DNA from: Bifidobacterium merycicum DSM 6492
Lineage (GTDB): Bacteria > Actinomycetota > Actinomycetes > Actinomycetales > Bifidobacteriaceae
Length of the DNA: 64,000 nt
Assembly: GCF_900129045.1 (NCBI RefSeq)
Contig: NZ_FQTX01000001.1
Location: forward strand, 558,001-622,000
Reading direction: 5' to 3'
Of this stretch, positions 16,984-28,948 are shown piece by piece. A program made the position numbers and the translations under genes. Position 1 is the stretch's first letter. Every line of letters starts with the position of its first letter. The notes under the pieces are model-generated. The model was not told the origin of the DNA. It did no database searches and was given only the letters and a program-made list of their open reading frames with translations.

Positions 16984-17658
16984 ATGTACATCCATTCAAG
17001 AACGGCATCCATCATCTACAAATTCGCTCTGACGCTTATCGGCGTCGCGGCGCTGCTGTACGCCGCGGGCTTGGGCGACGGGCATTTCAACGGCTCGTTC
17101 TTCTGCTATTTCACCAACCTGAGCAACATCGCCGTCGTCGCCTACCTGTGCGCCGCCGCCGTGGCCGCGTTGCGCAACGGCGCACTCTGGCCAGAACCGT
17201 GGATGCCGAAGCTCAAGCATGCTCTCATGCTCGCCATCACCGTCACCTGGCTGGTCGCGCACTTCCTGCTCGACCATGGCGGCGTGTTCGCGGGCGGCAC
17301 CTTCCATTGGACATCCCTCGTACTGCATTACATCGTGCCCATCGGCATGATTCTGGACTGGCTGCTGTTCGACCGCAAGGGCACGATGCGCGCCGTCGAA
17401 CCACCGTTCTGGACGGTGTTCCCGCTGTGCTACCTCGTTTGCATCATGGTGGGTGTCTGGTGCTTCGGCCTGAACGTGCGCCCGGCCCAGCACAGCCGTT
17501 GGCCGTATGATTTCCTCGACTTCGACCATAACGGCGTGCCCGCCGTGACGGTCACCATCCTACTGCTGATTGTCGGTTTCGTGGTGCTCGGGTACGTGTA
17601 CATGCTGATCGATCATCTGATGGCGAGGAAGGGCGTGGACTCGCAGCCGAACATCTGA
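16984..17658 (+). CDS. Pr6Pr family six-helix membrane protein
   Basis: A 224-residue protein with about six membrane helices and the motif FFCYFTNLSNIAVVAYL near residue 40. Further features are LVLHYIVPIGMILDWLLF and WPYDFLDFDHNGV. The FTNLSN and HYxxPxxxxxDWLLF patterns match the bacterial Pr6Pr group, which is related to FAR-17a/AIG1-like proteins and has no known biochemical role. The ATG at 16984 follows GGAAAGGA and begins the hydrophobic protein; the longer upstream frame is non-conserved. It stands alone between treC and the bile salt hydrolase. Confidence 0.8.
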   Translation: MYIHSRTASIIYKFALTLIGVAALLYAAGLGDGHFNGSFFCYFTNLSNIAVVAYLCAAAVAALRNGALWPEPWMPKLKHALMLAITVTWLVAHFLLDHGGVFAGGTFHWTSLVLHYIVPIGMILDWLLFDRKGTMRAVEPPFWTVFPLCYLVCIMVGVWCFGLNVRPAQHSRWPYDFLDFDHNGVPAVTVTILLLIVGFVVLGYVYMLIDHLMARKGVDSQPNI

Positions 17659-17801
17659 CGGGCATGCCGTGGTCCCAGGCGCCCCGGCCCATGGTCGCTA
17701 CTCTGCTGGCGAAACACGGTTTGCGCAACGGGGTGCGGGCGTAGCATGGCTTTCGTCGGCAGACGTCGGATCGGCCGACCAACCGATGAAGGAGTTTTCA
17801 T

Positions 17802-18749
17802 ATGTGCACTGGCATTCGCTTCACCGACGACGAAGGCAACATGGTATTCGGACGCAACCTTGACTGGAGTTTTTCGTACGGCGAAACCGTTCTGGTCACG
17901 CCCCGCGGATTCTCCGGCGACTACGCATACGGTGACATCGACGGCGAGCGCAGCCGTGCGGTAATCGGCGTCGGCGTGGAAATGGGCGGCATGCCCATGT
18001 ACTTCGACTGCGCGAACGAATCCGGGCTGGCCATCGCCGGCCTGAACTTCCCCGGTTACGCATCGTTCGCCTCTGAACCGGAGGACGGCCGTATCAACAT
18101 CCTCACCGGCGAATTCCCGCTGTGGGTCGCCCGCAACTTCGACACCGTCGACGAGGCCGAGAAGGCACTGGCCAACGTCACCCTCGTCGCCCCCGACGAT
18201 CCCAAGCGTCCCAAGTCGTTCCTGCACTGGTTCGTCGGCGACGCTACTCGCAGCATCGTCATCGAGCAGATGGCCGATGGCATGCACATCCACCACGACA
18301 ACGTGGACGTGCTCACCAACCAGCCGACCTTCGACTGGCATATGGAAAACCTGCGCAACTACATGAACGTCGGTAGCGACATGGCCGAACCCGTCACATG
18401 GGGCGAACAACAGTTGACCGCATGGGGTGCCGGCGTGAGCATGCACGGCATCCCCGGCGACGTGAGCTCGCCGTCCCGCTTCGCCCGTGTGGCGTACACC
18501 AATACCCATTACCCTGTGCAGAACGGCGAAACCGCGAATATCGCCAGGCTGTTCCACACGCTCGGCTCCGTGCAGATGGTCGAAGGCATGGCCAGGATGG
18601 CTGACGGCAAATATGAGCGGACACTGTTCACCAGCGGTTACTACGCGAAGACGAACGCCTACTACATGAACACCTACGAGGATCCCGCCATCCGCACATA
18701 CCCGCTCGCCGACTACGACCTTGACTCCACGGAGATCATCAAGGCCTGA
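17802..18749 (+). CDS. bsh: Bile salt hydrolase (choloylglycine hydrolase)
   Basis: A 315-residue N-terminal-nucleophile amidase that removes glycine or taurine from conjugated bile acids in the cytoplasm. The N-terminus MCTGIRF exposes the catalytic Cys2 once Met is removed. Arg18 and Asp21 (GRNLDW), Asn82 (GLNFPGY), Asn173 (TNQP) and Arg226 (SSPSRF) fill the other active-site positions of the family. Strings such as YFDCANESGLAIAGLNFPGY and TAWGAGVSMHGIPGDVSSP are the bifidobacterial form, which supports the organism call. The gene is preceded by GAAGGAG. It appears monocistronic, with a very long hairpin downstream. Confidence 0.96.
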   Translation: MCTGIRFTDDEGNMVFGRNLDWSFSYGETVLVTPRGFSGDYAYGDIDGERSRAVIGVGVEMGGMPMYFDCANESGLAIAGLNFPGYASFASEPEDGRINILTGEFPLWVARNFDTVDEAEKALANVTLVAPDDPKRPKSFLHWFVGDATRSIVIEQMADGMHIHHDNVDVLTNQPTFDWHMENLRNYMNVGSDMAEPVTWGEQQLTAWGAGVSMHGIPGDVSSPSRFARVAYTNTHYPVQNGETANIARLFHTLGSVQMVEGMARMADGKYERTLFTSGYYAKTNAYYMNTYEDPAIRTYPLADYDLDSTEIIKA

Positions 18750-18780
18750 CCGGCATACCGCGAAACACGTCGCGCCCCGC

Positions 18781-18857
18781 GCACATCACGGCAAGGCCGC
18801 TTCCTCGCGATGGGAACCTTCCACCCATCGCAAGGAAGCGGCCTTGCCGTGATGTGC
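18781..18857. terminator. Exceptionally long perfect hairpin after bsh
   Basis: The outer arms at 18781-18805 and 18833-18857 are a perfect 25-bp inverted repeat. Inside them CGATGGG (18808-18814) pairs with CCCATCG (18824-18830) around a short loop. There is no T run. Position suggests transcription termination or 3'-end stabilisation of the bsh message; the length far exceeds an ordinary terminator. Confidence 0.75.
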
Positions 18858-19078
18858 AAGCGGCCATCATCGCGACTAACCAGCACAGCGCCGCTGTTCC
18901 CGACTGCCACCCGCGGCAATCGGGAACAGACGGCAGGGTAGTCACCGCACAATATTGGGTATGGTCTTTCGCCCATGCGCCGATACGGGGACACATACAC
19001 GGCGGACGACATACCACTCTTCGCGCACGCCGAAAACTGCTAGAATGCTACGTGCCGCGCATTGCCGCAGATTGCACG
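18858..19078. other. Intergenic space with a second small hairpin, no gene seen
   Basis: With the long hairpin, this completes a 329-bp gap between bsh and the convergent hydrolase gene. GTTCCCGA (18896-18903) pairs with TCGGGAAC (18920-18927) and an inner TGCC/GGCA; this could end the hydrolase transcript. No coding frame with a ribosome site was recognised. Confidence 0.5.
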
Positions 19079-20083
19079 TTACTGCAGGCCAAACGTGCGC
19101 CTGATGAAACACTCCACCTTATGCCAGTACGCGTCCGGTGCCACGTCTGAACTTTCCATATGGTCGGCGCCGGGCACGAGCAGCCGTTCGCGATCGATGC
19201 TGGAACAGGCATTGTAATTCATGGCGAGGAAACGCGGGCTCACCATCCGATCGCCGCCGCCGTGGATGAACAGCATGGGAACGACCGCATGTTTCAACGA
19301 CTTGACGCAGGACGCCTCGGTGAAATCGTAGCCCGCACGCTTCCGGCAGATCAGTCCGGCCGCATCCACGCACATCGCCGCTGCCAAACGCGGCAGGTGG
19401 AACATGGAATGCGCCATGTCGATGAACTCGTCGCGGGCGGAGGAATACCCACTTTCCGCGATGCCCGCGACCACATTGCGAGGTAGGCGCGGATCGCCCA
19501 CCGTGTTCATCACCGTACTTGCACCCATCGAACCACCGTACAGCAGAATCCTCGCATCGGGGTCGCTGGCGACGATGAGACGAATCCAATCCAGCAGGTC
19601 ATTGCGTTCCAGCCAGCCCATGCCCACATAACGCCCTTCGCTGAGCTCATGGCCGCGCTGCGCCGGGGTCAGTACCGTGAATCCGAGACGGGCGTAACGA
19701 TGTGCCCACTTCGCCATCTCCGCCGGGGCACCGGTATAGCCGTGCACGCAGATCGCATAGGCATGGGGCAGGGGAGCGGCGCAATCCGGGTCGAACAGCC
19801 AGCCGTGCATGCGAAGACCGTCGGAGCTGACGATCCGCACCGGCTGCTTGGCCTGTTCGAACCATTCACCGGCCTCCTTGGCCTCACCCATGTTCATCTT
19901 CTCGTTGCGGTCGGGCGCGATGAGATTCCTACGGAAGATGGAGTTCTTGGACCGGGTGTCGATGGCGAATCGGAACATGCCGTCCGCGGTGATGGCAAGC
20001 AGTCCCGTCGCCGCGAGTGTGGCCGTCGTGGCTGCAATACAGGAAGTACGAACGATATCGTGGGTGTCATGCTGCGTCATCAT
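19079..20083 (-). CDS. Membrane-anchored alpha/beta hydrolase
   Basis: A protein of about 334 residues with an N-terminal hydrophobic segment (SCIAATTATLAATGLLAITA, about residues 12-32) that probably anchors it. An alpha/beta-hydrolase domain follows. AYAICVHGYTGAPAEMAKWA carries the oxyanion His-Gly, LLYGGSMGAST is the nucleophile elbow with Ser, PMLFIHGGGDRMVSP carries the Asp, and PGADHMES carries the His. It resembles the COG1073-type hydrolases of Gram-positive bacteria. The substrate is unknown. The start was set at 20083, after GAGG; the frame is open further upstream, but that stretch looks non-coding. An extracytoplasmic location is inferred. Confidence 0.85.
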   Translation of the reverse strand: MMTQHDTHDIVRTSCIAATTATLAATGLLAITADGMFRFAIDTRSKNSIFRRNLIAPDRNEKMNMGEAKEAGEWFEQAKQPVRIVSSDGLRMHGWLFDPDCAAPLPHAYAICVHGYTGAPAEMAKWAHRYARLGFTVLTPAQRGHELSEGRYVGMGWLERNDLLDWIRLIVASDPDARILLYGGSMGASTVMNTVGDPRLPRNVVAGIAESGYSSARDEFIDMAHSMFHLPRLAAAMCVDAAGLICRKRAGYDFTEASCVKSLKHAVVPMLFIHGGGDRMVSPRFLAMNYNACSSIDRERLLVPGADHMESSDVAPDAYWHKVECFIRRTFGLQ

Positions 20084-20307
20084 TGCCTCGTTTCGGACAT
20101 TCACTACTTCAGTACAGCTTACCTTCCTCCGGAGCGTTCGCGGCGTGCGGAGGTTTGTCCGGGCCATGCGTATGATTGAGAAGGCTTTGGCGAGGGAAGG
20201 CACGTGCGTGCGCTTCCGTTATCGACTCGGCGTATCTCACCCTCCTCGGGTGTTGTTCGGCGCGTCGTGGCGCCAATACAAGAACACTACGAAGGAGCAA
20301 TTCCAAC

Positions 20308-20928
20308 ATGGCCAACACCATTTCCCTGAACGGTGAAGCACGTAACGAGTTCGGCAAGGGCGTCGCCCGTCGCCTGCGCGTCGCCAACAAGATCCCGGCG
20401 ACCATCTACGCCGGTGGCACCGAGCCCGCATACCTCACCCTGCCGATGCGCGAGACCACCCTGGCCCTGCGTCACACCAACGCCCTGTTCAGCCTCACCT
20501 TCGACGGCCAGACCAAGATGGCCGTCGTCAAGGACGTGCAGAAGAACCCGGTCAAGCGTATCATCGAGCACATCGACTTCCTCGAGGTGAAGGCCGGCGA
20601 GAAGATCGACGTCGAGGTGCCGGTGTTCGTCGAAGGTCAGCCGAAGGGCGCCGCCGTGGCGTTCGTCGACATCCAGGAGCTTAAGGTCCGCGCCGATGTT
20701 GCCAACCTGCCTGAGAAGATCGTCGTGAATGTCGAAGGCCTGACCGACGGCACCAAGGTCCTGCTCAAGGACGTCCAGCTGCCGGAAGGCGCCGAGCTCG
20801 ACATGGACGATCTCGAGGAGTCCGTCGTCACCGTCGAGGTGCCGGAAGACGCCACCGAGACCACTGCCGCCGCTGCTCCGGCCGCCGATGCCGCTGCTGA
20901 TGCTGCTCCGGCCGCCGACGCCGAGTGA
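20308..20928 (+). CDS. rplY: 50S ribosomal protein L25, CTC form
   Basis: A 206-residue protein. The N-terminal domain (residues 1-90) binds 5S rRNA (RNEFGKGVARRLRVANKIPATIY, then DVQKNPVKRIIEHIDF). The C-terminal TL5/CTC domain (about 95-185) is present, and the tail is rich in Ala, Asp and Pro. It has the usual length for the long L25 form. The ATG follows AAGGAG; an upstream in-frame extension is not conserved. A terminator follows at 20963. Confidence 0.96.
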   Translation: MANTISLNGEARNEFGKGVARRLRVANKIPATIYAGGTEPAYLTLPMRETTLALRHTNALFSLTFDGQTKMAVVKDVQKNPVKRIIEHIDFLEVKAGEKIDVEVPVFVEGQPKGAAVAFVDIQELKVRADVANLPEKIVVNVEGLTDGTKVLLKDVQLPEGAELDMDDLEESVVTVEVPEDATETTAAAAPAADAAADAAPAADAE

Positions 20929-20962
20929 GCGTAATCGCCGCAGACGTGACCATATAGTTTGA

Positions 20963-20992
20963 CGAAGGCCCGCGAATGATCGCGGGCCTTCG
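20963..20992 (+). terminator. Rho-independent terminator after rplY
   Basis: CGAAGGCCCGCGA (20963-20975) pairs with TCGCGGGCCTTCG (20980-20992) around a four-base loop. Confidence 0.85.
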
Positions 20993-21124
20993 TTGCTTTC
21001 ACGATGTGAACCTTTCCCGCGGCAAGCCGCATCGCTGTGAGAAAGTAAACATCAGCGCCCGCCACAAGCGGACAACATAGGAAACGGCCGCCCCCAACGG
21101 CCATCGATGTCAAGAAGAAGTGAA

Positions 21125-22252
21125 ATGACTGAGAACACACATCACGATCCCGCAGCTTTGGACAAGCTGACCGAGGCATTCACCGTCCTGCCGAACGAGA
21201 ACCCGGCATCCGACGCCAAGCGCAACGAACTGATCGACAAGCCGGCGTTCGGCCAGGTCTTCTCCGACAACATGGCGCACATGACCTGGACCAAGGGCGA
21301 AGGCTGGTCCGATCGTCGCATCGAACCGTACGCACCGCTGAAGATGGATCCGGGCGCATCCGTGCTGCACTACGCGCAGGAATGCTTCGAAGGCCTGAAG
21401 GCCTACCGTCACGCCGACGGCTCCACGTGGCTGTTCCGTCCGGATGCGAACGCCGAGCGTTTCCAGAACTCCGCCAAGCGTCTGTACCTGCCCGAACTGC
21501 CGATCGACGACTTCATCGGCTCCGTCGCGGCCCTCGTCAAGCGTGATGTGAACTGGGTTCCGTCCCGCCGCGAGTACACCCTGTACATGCGTCCGTTCAT
21601 GTTCGCCTCCGAGCCGTTCCTGGGTGTGCGCGCCCCGCAGGAAGTGGACTACTGCGTGATCGCCTCCCCGTCCGGCCCGTACTTCCCGGGTGGCGTCAAG
21701 CCCGTGAGCATCTGGGTTGAAGACAAGTGGTTCCGCACCGGCCCCGGTGGCACCGGCTTCGCCAAGTGCGGCGGCAACTACGCCGCGTCCCTGCTCGGCG
21801 AATACACCGGCATCGACCACGGCTGCCAGCAGGTCTGCTTCGTCGACGCCGCGACCAAGACCTACCTTGAGGAGCTTGGCGGCATGAACATGATGGTCGT
21901 GCACAAGGACGGCCACGTGGAGACCCCGTCGCTGACCGGCAACATCCTGCCGGGCGTGACCCGTCGCTCCCTGATCCAGCTGCTGCAGGACGACGGCCAC
22001 GATGTGGTCGAGACCATGATCGCTCTGGGCCAGTTGCTCGAGGACATCAAGTCCGGCGAGGTCACCGAGGTGTTCGCCTGCGGTACCGCCGCCATCATCA
22101 CCCCGATCGGCCGCTTCAAGTCCGAGAAGTTCGACGTGACCGTCGCCGACGGCAACTCCGGCGAACTGACCATGGCCCTGCGCAACCAGCTGCTCGGCAT
22201 TCAGCTCGGCGAGATCGAGGATCCGCACAACTGGATGTGGAAGGTTTGCTGA
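21125..22252 (+). CDS. ilvE: Branched-chain amino acid aminotransferase
   Basis: A 375-residue class-IV PLP aminotransferase for the last step of Leu, Ile and Val synthesis and the first of their breakdown. It has HYAQECFEGLKAYRHADG, RPFMFASEP, GTGFAKCGGNYAASL with the PLP Lys, and EVFACGTAAIITPIG for the phosphate. It is of the long actinobacterial/Bacillus type. The ATG at 21125 follows AAGAAG; the in-frame ATG at 21107 has no ribosome site. It stands alone between two terminators. Confidence 0.95.
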   Translation: MTENTHHDPAALDKLTEAFTVLPNENPASDAKRNELIDKPAFGQVFSDNMAHMTWTKGEGWSDRRIEPYAPLKMDPGASVLHYAQECFEGLKAYRHADGSTWLFRPDANAERFQNSAKRLYLPELPIDDFIGSVAALVKRDVNWVPSRREYTLYMRPFMFASEPFLGVRAPQEVDYCVIASPSGPYFPGGVKPVSIWVEDKWFRTGPGGTGFAKCGGNYAASLLGEYTGIDHGCQQVCFVDAATKTYLEELGGMNMMVVHKDGHVETPSLTGNILPGVTRRSLIQLLQDDGHDVVETMIALGQLLEDIKSGEVTEVFACGTAAIITPIGRFKSEKFDVTVADGNSGELTMALRNQLLGIQLGEIEDPHNWMWKVC

Positions 22253-22286
22253 TTCGCATCCGCTGAATCACTAACGTGAACCGCCG

Positions 22287-22331
22287 GAGGGCGGGACATG
22301 CGCCGCTTAACGCGACGCGCGTCCCGCCCTC
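22287..22331 (+). terminator. Hairpin terminator after ilvE
   Basis: GAGGGCGGGAC (22287-22297) pairs with GTCCCGCCCTC (22321-22331). A GTTTCGTTGTTT tract follows. Confidence 0.75.
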
Positions 22332-22432
22332 TGTTTCGTTGTTTCCGAACATCGTGACCGGGGCGGGATGCCGGGATTCGGAATCAGGCGAATGATGGTA
22401 GGCTCGCCTAGGCCGAAGGAATGGAGGAAGTT

Positions 22433-23164
22433 ATGGAAGTCGCCTTGGAGAGCAACGCGTTCTTCTGGGGAATCGAATATCTGGCGACGTTCTGCTGCGG
22501 CATGGTCGGGGGACTGACCGCAGTGCGCAAAGGGTATGACATTTTCGCGATTCTCGTCACGACATGGCTGACGGCTTTGGGCGGAGGCATCATCCGCGAC
22601 GTGCTGCTCGGCGTATCGCCGCCCGTGGGCGTTTCTGACAAAGGACTGGTGATCACGGCCCTGCTCGCGGCGATCACGGTGGCCGTGGCGCATCCCGAAA
22701 TCAACAAGTTGAAATGGTCGATGCTGACCTTGGACGCGTTGGCGTTGGGCCTGTATGCCGTCAACGGTACCAGCAAGGCCATGATGTACCACATGTCCGG
22801 CATCGCCGCCGTGTTCCTGGGCATGTTCACCGCTCTGGGCGGCGGGCTGATCCGCGACATGCTCATCAACGAAGTGCCCATGGTGATCCGCGACAAGCAC
22901 TGGTATGCGGTGCCATCAGCGGTCGGCTGCGTGCTCACCGTGATCGTCTGCAAGGGCGTGGACGCAGGCATCATCGATTTCGCTACGGAGGAGATACTCG
23001 ACGTGCTGATCGTGGCGCTGATGGTCGGCATGAGATTGGTATCCGTGATCTTTGACATCCAGCTTCCCGGGGCGTTGACACGGCATACCGCCCATCTTCC
23101 GGAAAATGCGAAGAAGGGGGACACGCCAGCGGCGCGCCGTGGGGAACGCGAGCGCAACGACTGA
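22433..23164 (+). CDS. TRIC-type cation channel family protein (YadS/UPF0126)
   Basis: A membrane protein of about 243 residues with seven hydrophobic helices and two repeats carrying the family signature GGGIIRDVLLG (first half) and GGGLIRDMLINEVP (second half). Prokaryotic TRIC proteins form K+-permeable trimers. The physiological role in bacteria is not established. The ATG at 22433 follows GGAGGAAG; an ATG at 22421 has an SD too close to it. The charged tail after residue 215 is disordered. A shared terminator separates it from rpsT. Confidence 0.9.
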   Translation: MEVALESNAFFWGIEYLATFCCGMVGGLTAVRKGYDIFAILVTTWLTALGGGIIRDVLLGVSPPVGVSDKGLVITALLAAITVAVAHPEINKLKWSMLTLDALALGLYAVNGTSKAMMYHMSGIAAVFLGMFTALGGGLIRDMLINEVPMVIRDKHWYAVPSAVGCVLTVIVCKGVDAGIIDFATEEILDVLIVALMVGMRLVSVIFDIQLPGALTRHTAHLPENAKKGDTPAARRGERERND

Positions 23165-23191
23165 CGGATTGCCGTGAGGGCTTTGCATAAC

Positions 23192-23223
23192 AAAAAATCC
23201 CGCAGGAAAACCTGCGGGATTTT
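23192..23223. terminator. Bidirectional terminator between the TRIC gene and rpsT
   Basis: AAAATCCCGCAGG and CCTGCGGGATTTT pair around a four-A loop, giving a T run on both strands. Confidence 0.95.
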
Positions 23224-23243
23224 CATGTGCTAGGCGCTACGGC

Positions 23244-23504
23244 TCACAGAGCGTTGATCGCCAAGGCGAGACCGGACTTGCGGTTGGCGGCCTGATTCTT
23301 GTGAATCACGCCGGCGCCGGCAGCCTTGTCGAGCTTCTGAGCGGCGACCTTGTAGGCGGCTTCGGCAGCGGCCTTATCGCCGGCCTCGATGGCCTTGCGG
23401 GTGGCGCGGATAGCGGTCTTCAGACCGGACTTCACGGCCACATTGCGCTTGTGCGACTTCTCATTGGTGAGAACGCGCTTCTTCTGCGACTTAATGTTTG
23501 CCAC
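23244..23504 (-). CDS. rpsT: 30S ribosomal protein S20
   Basis: An 86-residue, Lys/Ala-rich helical protein, [20 protein letters not shown] at the start, matching bacterial S20, which binds 16S rRNA early in assembly. The start codon is GTG. It is transcribed divergently from lepA, an arrangement often seen in bacteria. Confidence 0.97.
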   Translation of the reverse strand: MANIKSQKKRVLTNEKSHKRNVAVKSGLKTAIRATRKAIEAGDKAAAEAAYKVAAQKLDKAAGAGVIHKNQAANRKSGLALAINAL

Positions 23505-23671
23505 GTTTACTCCAAACGATGTGTATTACAAGGACATACAAAAGTTAGAGGATAGCATGGGGGTTGGAAAAAGTCAGGATGCCACGCCGTAAACAGCGCG
23601 GGAATGACGGCGAACAGGCCGGCACTTGCTACACTGGGTGAAGTTTGAGCATTCGTCAGGAGGCATATTCG

Positions 23672-25552
23672 GTGGTCGTTCAGCACAACCAACCCGGTTC
23701 CACAGATCAGTCGTTGATCCGCAACTTCTGCATCATCGCGCATATCGACCATGGCAAGTCGACCGTCGCGGACCGTATTCTCCAGTTAAGCGGCATCGTG
23801 CCGGAACGTGAGATGCGCGACCGTTTCCTCGACCGCATGGACATCGAACAGGAGCGCGGTATCACCATCAAATCCCAGGCGGTGCGCGTGCCGTGGACCT
23901 TCGACGGCACCGAATACACGCTCGGCATGATCGACACCCCCGGCCATGTCGACTTCACCTACGAGGTCTCCCGTGCGCTGGCCGCGTGCGAGGGTGCCGT
24001 GCTGCTGGTGGACGCCACGCAGGGTATCGAGGCGCAGACGCTGAGCAACCTGTACATGGCCATCGACCACGATCTGACCATCATCCCCGTGCTGAACAAG
24101 ATCGATCTGCCGAGCGCCGAACCGGACAAGCATGCGGAAGAGATCGCCGGACTCATCGGTTGCGAACCGTCCGACGTGCTGCGCGTCTCCGGCAAAACCG
24201 GCGAGGGCGTGGCCGATCTGCTCGACCAGATCGTCATGGACGTGCCCGCGCCCAAGGGCGATCCGGAGGCTCCCGCCCGAGCTTTGATCTTCGATTCCGT
24301 GTATGACTCGTACCGCGGCATCGTCACATACATCCGTATGGTCGACGGCGAACTGCGTTCCCGTGAGAAGCTGCACATGATGGGCATCGGCATGACGCAC
24401 GATCCGATCGAGATCGGCGTGATCAGCCCCGACATGACGCCTACGAAGGCGCTTGGCGCCGGCGAGGTCGGCTATGTGATCACCGGCGCGAAGGACGTCA
24501 GCCAGTCCAAGGTGGGCGACACCGTCACCTCCGCGCTCAAGCCGGCGACCGAACCGCTGCCCGGCTACCGCGATCCGAAGCCGATGGTGTACGCGGGCCT
24601 GTTCCCGATCGACAACGCCCAGTTCCCCGAACTTCGCGAGGCGTTGGACAAGCTCAAGCTCAACGACGCTGCGCTGGTCTACACGCCGGAAACGTCGGTC
24701 GCATTGGGATTCGGCTTCCGTTGCGGCTTCCTCGGCCTGCTCCACATGGAGATCGTGTCCGAACGACTCAGCCGTGAATTCAACCTCGACCTCATCCAGA
24801 CGGCTCCCAACGTCACCTATGAGGTGACCGCCGAGGATGGCAGTGAGCATCATGTGACCAATCCGAGTGAATTCCCGGACGGCAAGATCAAGAAGATCGT
24901 CGAACCGATGGTCGCCGCCGACATCATCGCGCCGAAGGAGTTCATCGGTGCCGTCATGGATTTGTGTCAGGATCACCGCGGCCAGATGGGCACGATGGAA
25001 TACATCTCCACCGATCGCGTGGAAATGCATTACCGTATTCCGTTGGCCGAGATCGTGTTCGATTTCTTCGACCAGTTGAAGAGCCGCACGAAGGGCTATG
25101 CGTCGCTCGACTATCACGAGGACGGCGAGCAGTCCGCCGATCTGGTGAAGGTGGATATCCTCATCCAGGGTGAGAAGGTCGATGCGTTCAGCGCCATCGT
25201 GCACCGCGACAAGGCTTACAGCTACGGCGTGATGATGACGAAGAAGCTGCGTGAGCTGATTCCGCGCCAGCAGTTCGAGATTCCGATCCAGGCGGCCATC
25301 GGTTCGCGCATCATCGCCCGCGAGAACATCCGCGCCTTGCGCAAGGATGTGCTCGCCAAGTGCTATGGCGGCGATATCACACGTAAGCGCAAGCTGCTCG
25401 AAAAGCAGAAGGCCGGCAAGAAGCGCATGAAGATGCTCGGGCATGTGGAGGTGCCGCAGGAGGCGTTCATCGCCGCGCTGTCCACCGGCGAGGACGCCAC
25501 CGACCGTGACACCAAGGACAAGATCCGCGCCGCGCAGAAGACCGAAGGCTGA
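23672..25552 (+). CDS. lepA: Elongation factor 4 (LepA) GTPase
   Basis: A translational GTPase of about 626 residues that rescues stalled or mispositioned ribosomes. G motifs are AHIDHGKST (G1), [10 protein letters not shown] (G2), DTPGHVDF (G3), NKIDLPSA (G4) and SGKTG (G5). Domains 2 and 3 follow, and the LepA-specific C-terminal domain holds [23 protein letters not shown]. The GTG at 23672 is preceded at eight bases by AGGAGG and is preferred over the TTG at 23645. It lies directly upstream of hemW, as in many bacteria. Confidence 0.97.
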   Translation: MVVQHNQPGSTDQSLIRNFCIIAHIDHGKSTVADRILQLSGIVPEREMRDRFLDRMDIEQERGITIKSQAVRVPWTFDGTEYTLGMIDTPGHVDFTYEVSRALAACEGAVLLVDATQGIEAQTLSNLYMAIDHDLTIIPVLNKIDLPSAEPDKHAEEIAGLIGCEPSDVLRVSGKTGEGVADLLDQIVMDVPAPKGDPEAPARALIFDSVYDSYRGIVTYIRMVDGELRSREKLHMMGIGMTHDPIEIGVISPDMTPTKALGAGEVGYVITGAKDVSQSKVGDTVTSALKPATEPLPGYRDPKPMVYAGLFPIDNAQFPELREALDKLKLNDAALVYTPETSVALGFGFRCGFLGLLHMEIVSERLSREFNLDLIQTAPNVTYEVTAEDGSEHHVTNPSEFPDGKIKKIVEPMVAADIIAPKEFIGAVMDLCQDHRGQMGTMEYISTDRVEMHYRIPLAEIVFDFFDQLKSRTKGYASLDYHEDGEQSADLVKVDILIQGEKVDAFSAIVHRDKAYSYGVMMTKKLRELIPRQQFEIPIQAAIGSRIIARENIRALRKDVLAKCYGGDITRKRKLLEKQKAGKKRMKMLGHVEVPQEAFIAALSTGEDATDRDTKDKIRAAQKTEG

Positions 25553-25606
25553 TGCTCGAGGTTGACGCAGTGAAGCGGGAAGCCCTGTGGGCTTCCTGTA
25601 GGCGAG

Positions 25607-26857
25607 GTGAGCGGCTTGCCGCGAAGGCCGCAGCGCGTGGAACGGGGGTATCCCTTGGAATATGAGATCTACATCCACGTCCCATTCTGTATGAGACGCT
25701 GCGGCTACTGCGATTTCAACACGTATACCGCCGTCGATCTGGGCGGCGGCGCATCGCGCGGCAATTACGCCAATATGGTGATCCGCGAGATGCGGTTGGT
25801 GCACGACTGGCAGCAGGCGCATGGCATTGATGAGCCGCCGGCTTCGACCGTGTTTTTCGGCGGCGGCACGCCGACCATCCTCAAGGCCGCCGATCTGGTG
25901 GCTGTGTTGGACGCCATCCGCGAGACTTGGGGAATCGTGGATGGTGCGGAGATCACCACCGAGGCGAATCCGGATACGGTGGACGCCGATTATGTGAGGG
26001 AACTGGCCGATGGCGGGTTCAACCGTATTTCCTTCGGCATGCAGTCGGCTGTGCCGTCCGTGTTGCGCACGCTTGACCGCACGCATACGCCGGCCAATGT
26101 CGTGGCGGGCGTTGAGGCGGCGAACGCCGCTGGCATGCGTTCCAGCGTGGACCTGATTTACGGTGCGCCGGGGGAGAGCCTCGACGATTGGCGCACCTCT
26201 GTGAAAACCGCCATCGATTTGGGTGTGAACCATATTTCCGCGTATGCGTTGGCCATCGCCCCGCATACGAAAATGGGTCGTCGGATCGCCGCGGGAACAT
26301 TGTCCACGCCCGATGATGACGATGAGGCGAGCAAATACGAGATCGCTGACGACCTGTTGGGCGCCGCGGGACTCGAATGGTATGAGATCAGCAACTGGGC
26401 GCGGCCCGGCTACGAGTCCCGGCATAATCTCGGTTATTGGCGCAATGTCGATTGGGCGGGACTGGGCCCTGGGGCGCACAGCCATTACAACCGCTGTTCC
26501 GTGGATTCCCCTGAAGGCGTGGGGGAGAGGACGACTACGCCGCTCGGCCTGCGCAGTTGGGATATCGCGCATCCCCGGCTGTGGGGGCGATCCATTGATG
26601 GCGGCAAGGTGCCGTGGGCCGGAAGCGAGCGGATCTCCCGCGAGGAGAATCTTGAGGAGACCATCATGCTTGGTCTGCGCATCCGTGAGGGTCTGGACTT
26701 GAGTCGTCTCGGTGGTGCGGTCGACATGGCCCGTATCCGCCCTATGGAGGATGAGGGTTTGATCGAGATCCGCGACGGTCGTGTGATTCCCACGCGAACC
26801 GGTCGCCTGCTCAACGATACCGTCATCGAACGGTTCTTCGATGCCTGCTCGTTGTAG
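25607..26857 (+). CDS. hemW: Radical SAM heme chaperone HemW
   Basis: A 416-residue radical-SAM protein. The cluster motif is PFCMRRCGYCDF, Cys-x3-Cys-x2-Cys followed by Phe two residues after the last Cys. That marks HemW, whereas true coproporphyrinogen oxidase HemN carries a fourth Cys at this position. FFGGGTPTIL and DLIYGAPGESLDDW are family motifs. HemW binds heme and passes it to acceptor proteins. Bifidobacteria make little or no heme, so the client is unclear. A GTG start was chosen at 25607. It lies in the lepA-hemW pair with a 54-base gap. Confidence 0.93.
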   Translation: MSGLPRRPQRVERGYPLEYEIYIHVPFCMRRCGYCDFNTYTAVDLGGGASRGNYANMVIREMRLVHDWQQAHGIDEPPASTVFFGGGTPTILKAADLVAVLDAIRETWGIVDGAEITTEANPDTVDADYVRELADGGFNRISFGMQSAVPSVLRTLDRTHTPANVVAGVEAANAAGMRSSVDLIYGAPGESLDDWRTSVKTAIDLGVNHISAYALAIAPHTKMGRRIAAGTLSTPDDDDEASKYEIADDLLGAAGLEWYEISNWARPGYESRHNLGYWRNVDWAGLGPGAHSHYNRCSVDSPEGVGERTTTPLGLRSWDIAHPRLWGRSIDGGKVPWAGSERISREENLEETIMLGLRIREGLDLSRLGGAVDMARIRPMEDEGLIEIRDGRVIPTRTGRLLNDTVIERFFDACSL

Positions 26858-26877
26858 GTGCACGTGCGGATAACACT

Positions 26878-26911
26878 GAGGGGTGCGGAACATGATGTCC
26901 CGCACCCCCTC
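26878..26911. terminator. Bidirectional terminator between hemW and the MFS exporter
   Basis: GAGGGGTGCGG and the CCGCACC-CCTC arm pair around about ten bases between convergent genes. A short T-rich tail follows on the plus strand. Confidence 0.75.
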
Positions 26912-26928
26912 AATCATTCTTTCGGCTG

Positions 26929-28937
<2,009 letters not shown>

Positions 28938-28948
28938 GGTTCCTCCAA

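Noticed and set aside
23645..23671. TTG start for lepA
   Set aside because: The GTG at 23672 has an ideally spaced AGGAGG and fits the family N-terminus better.
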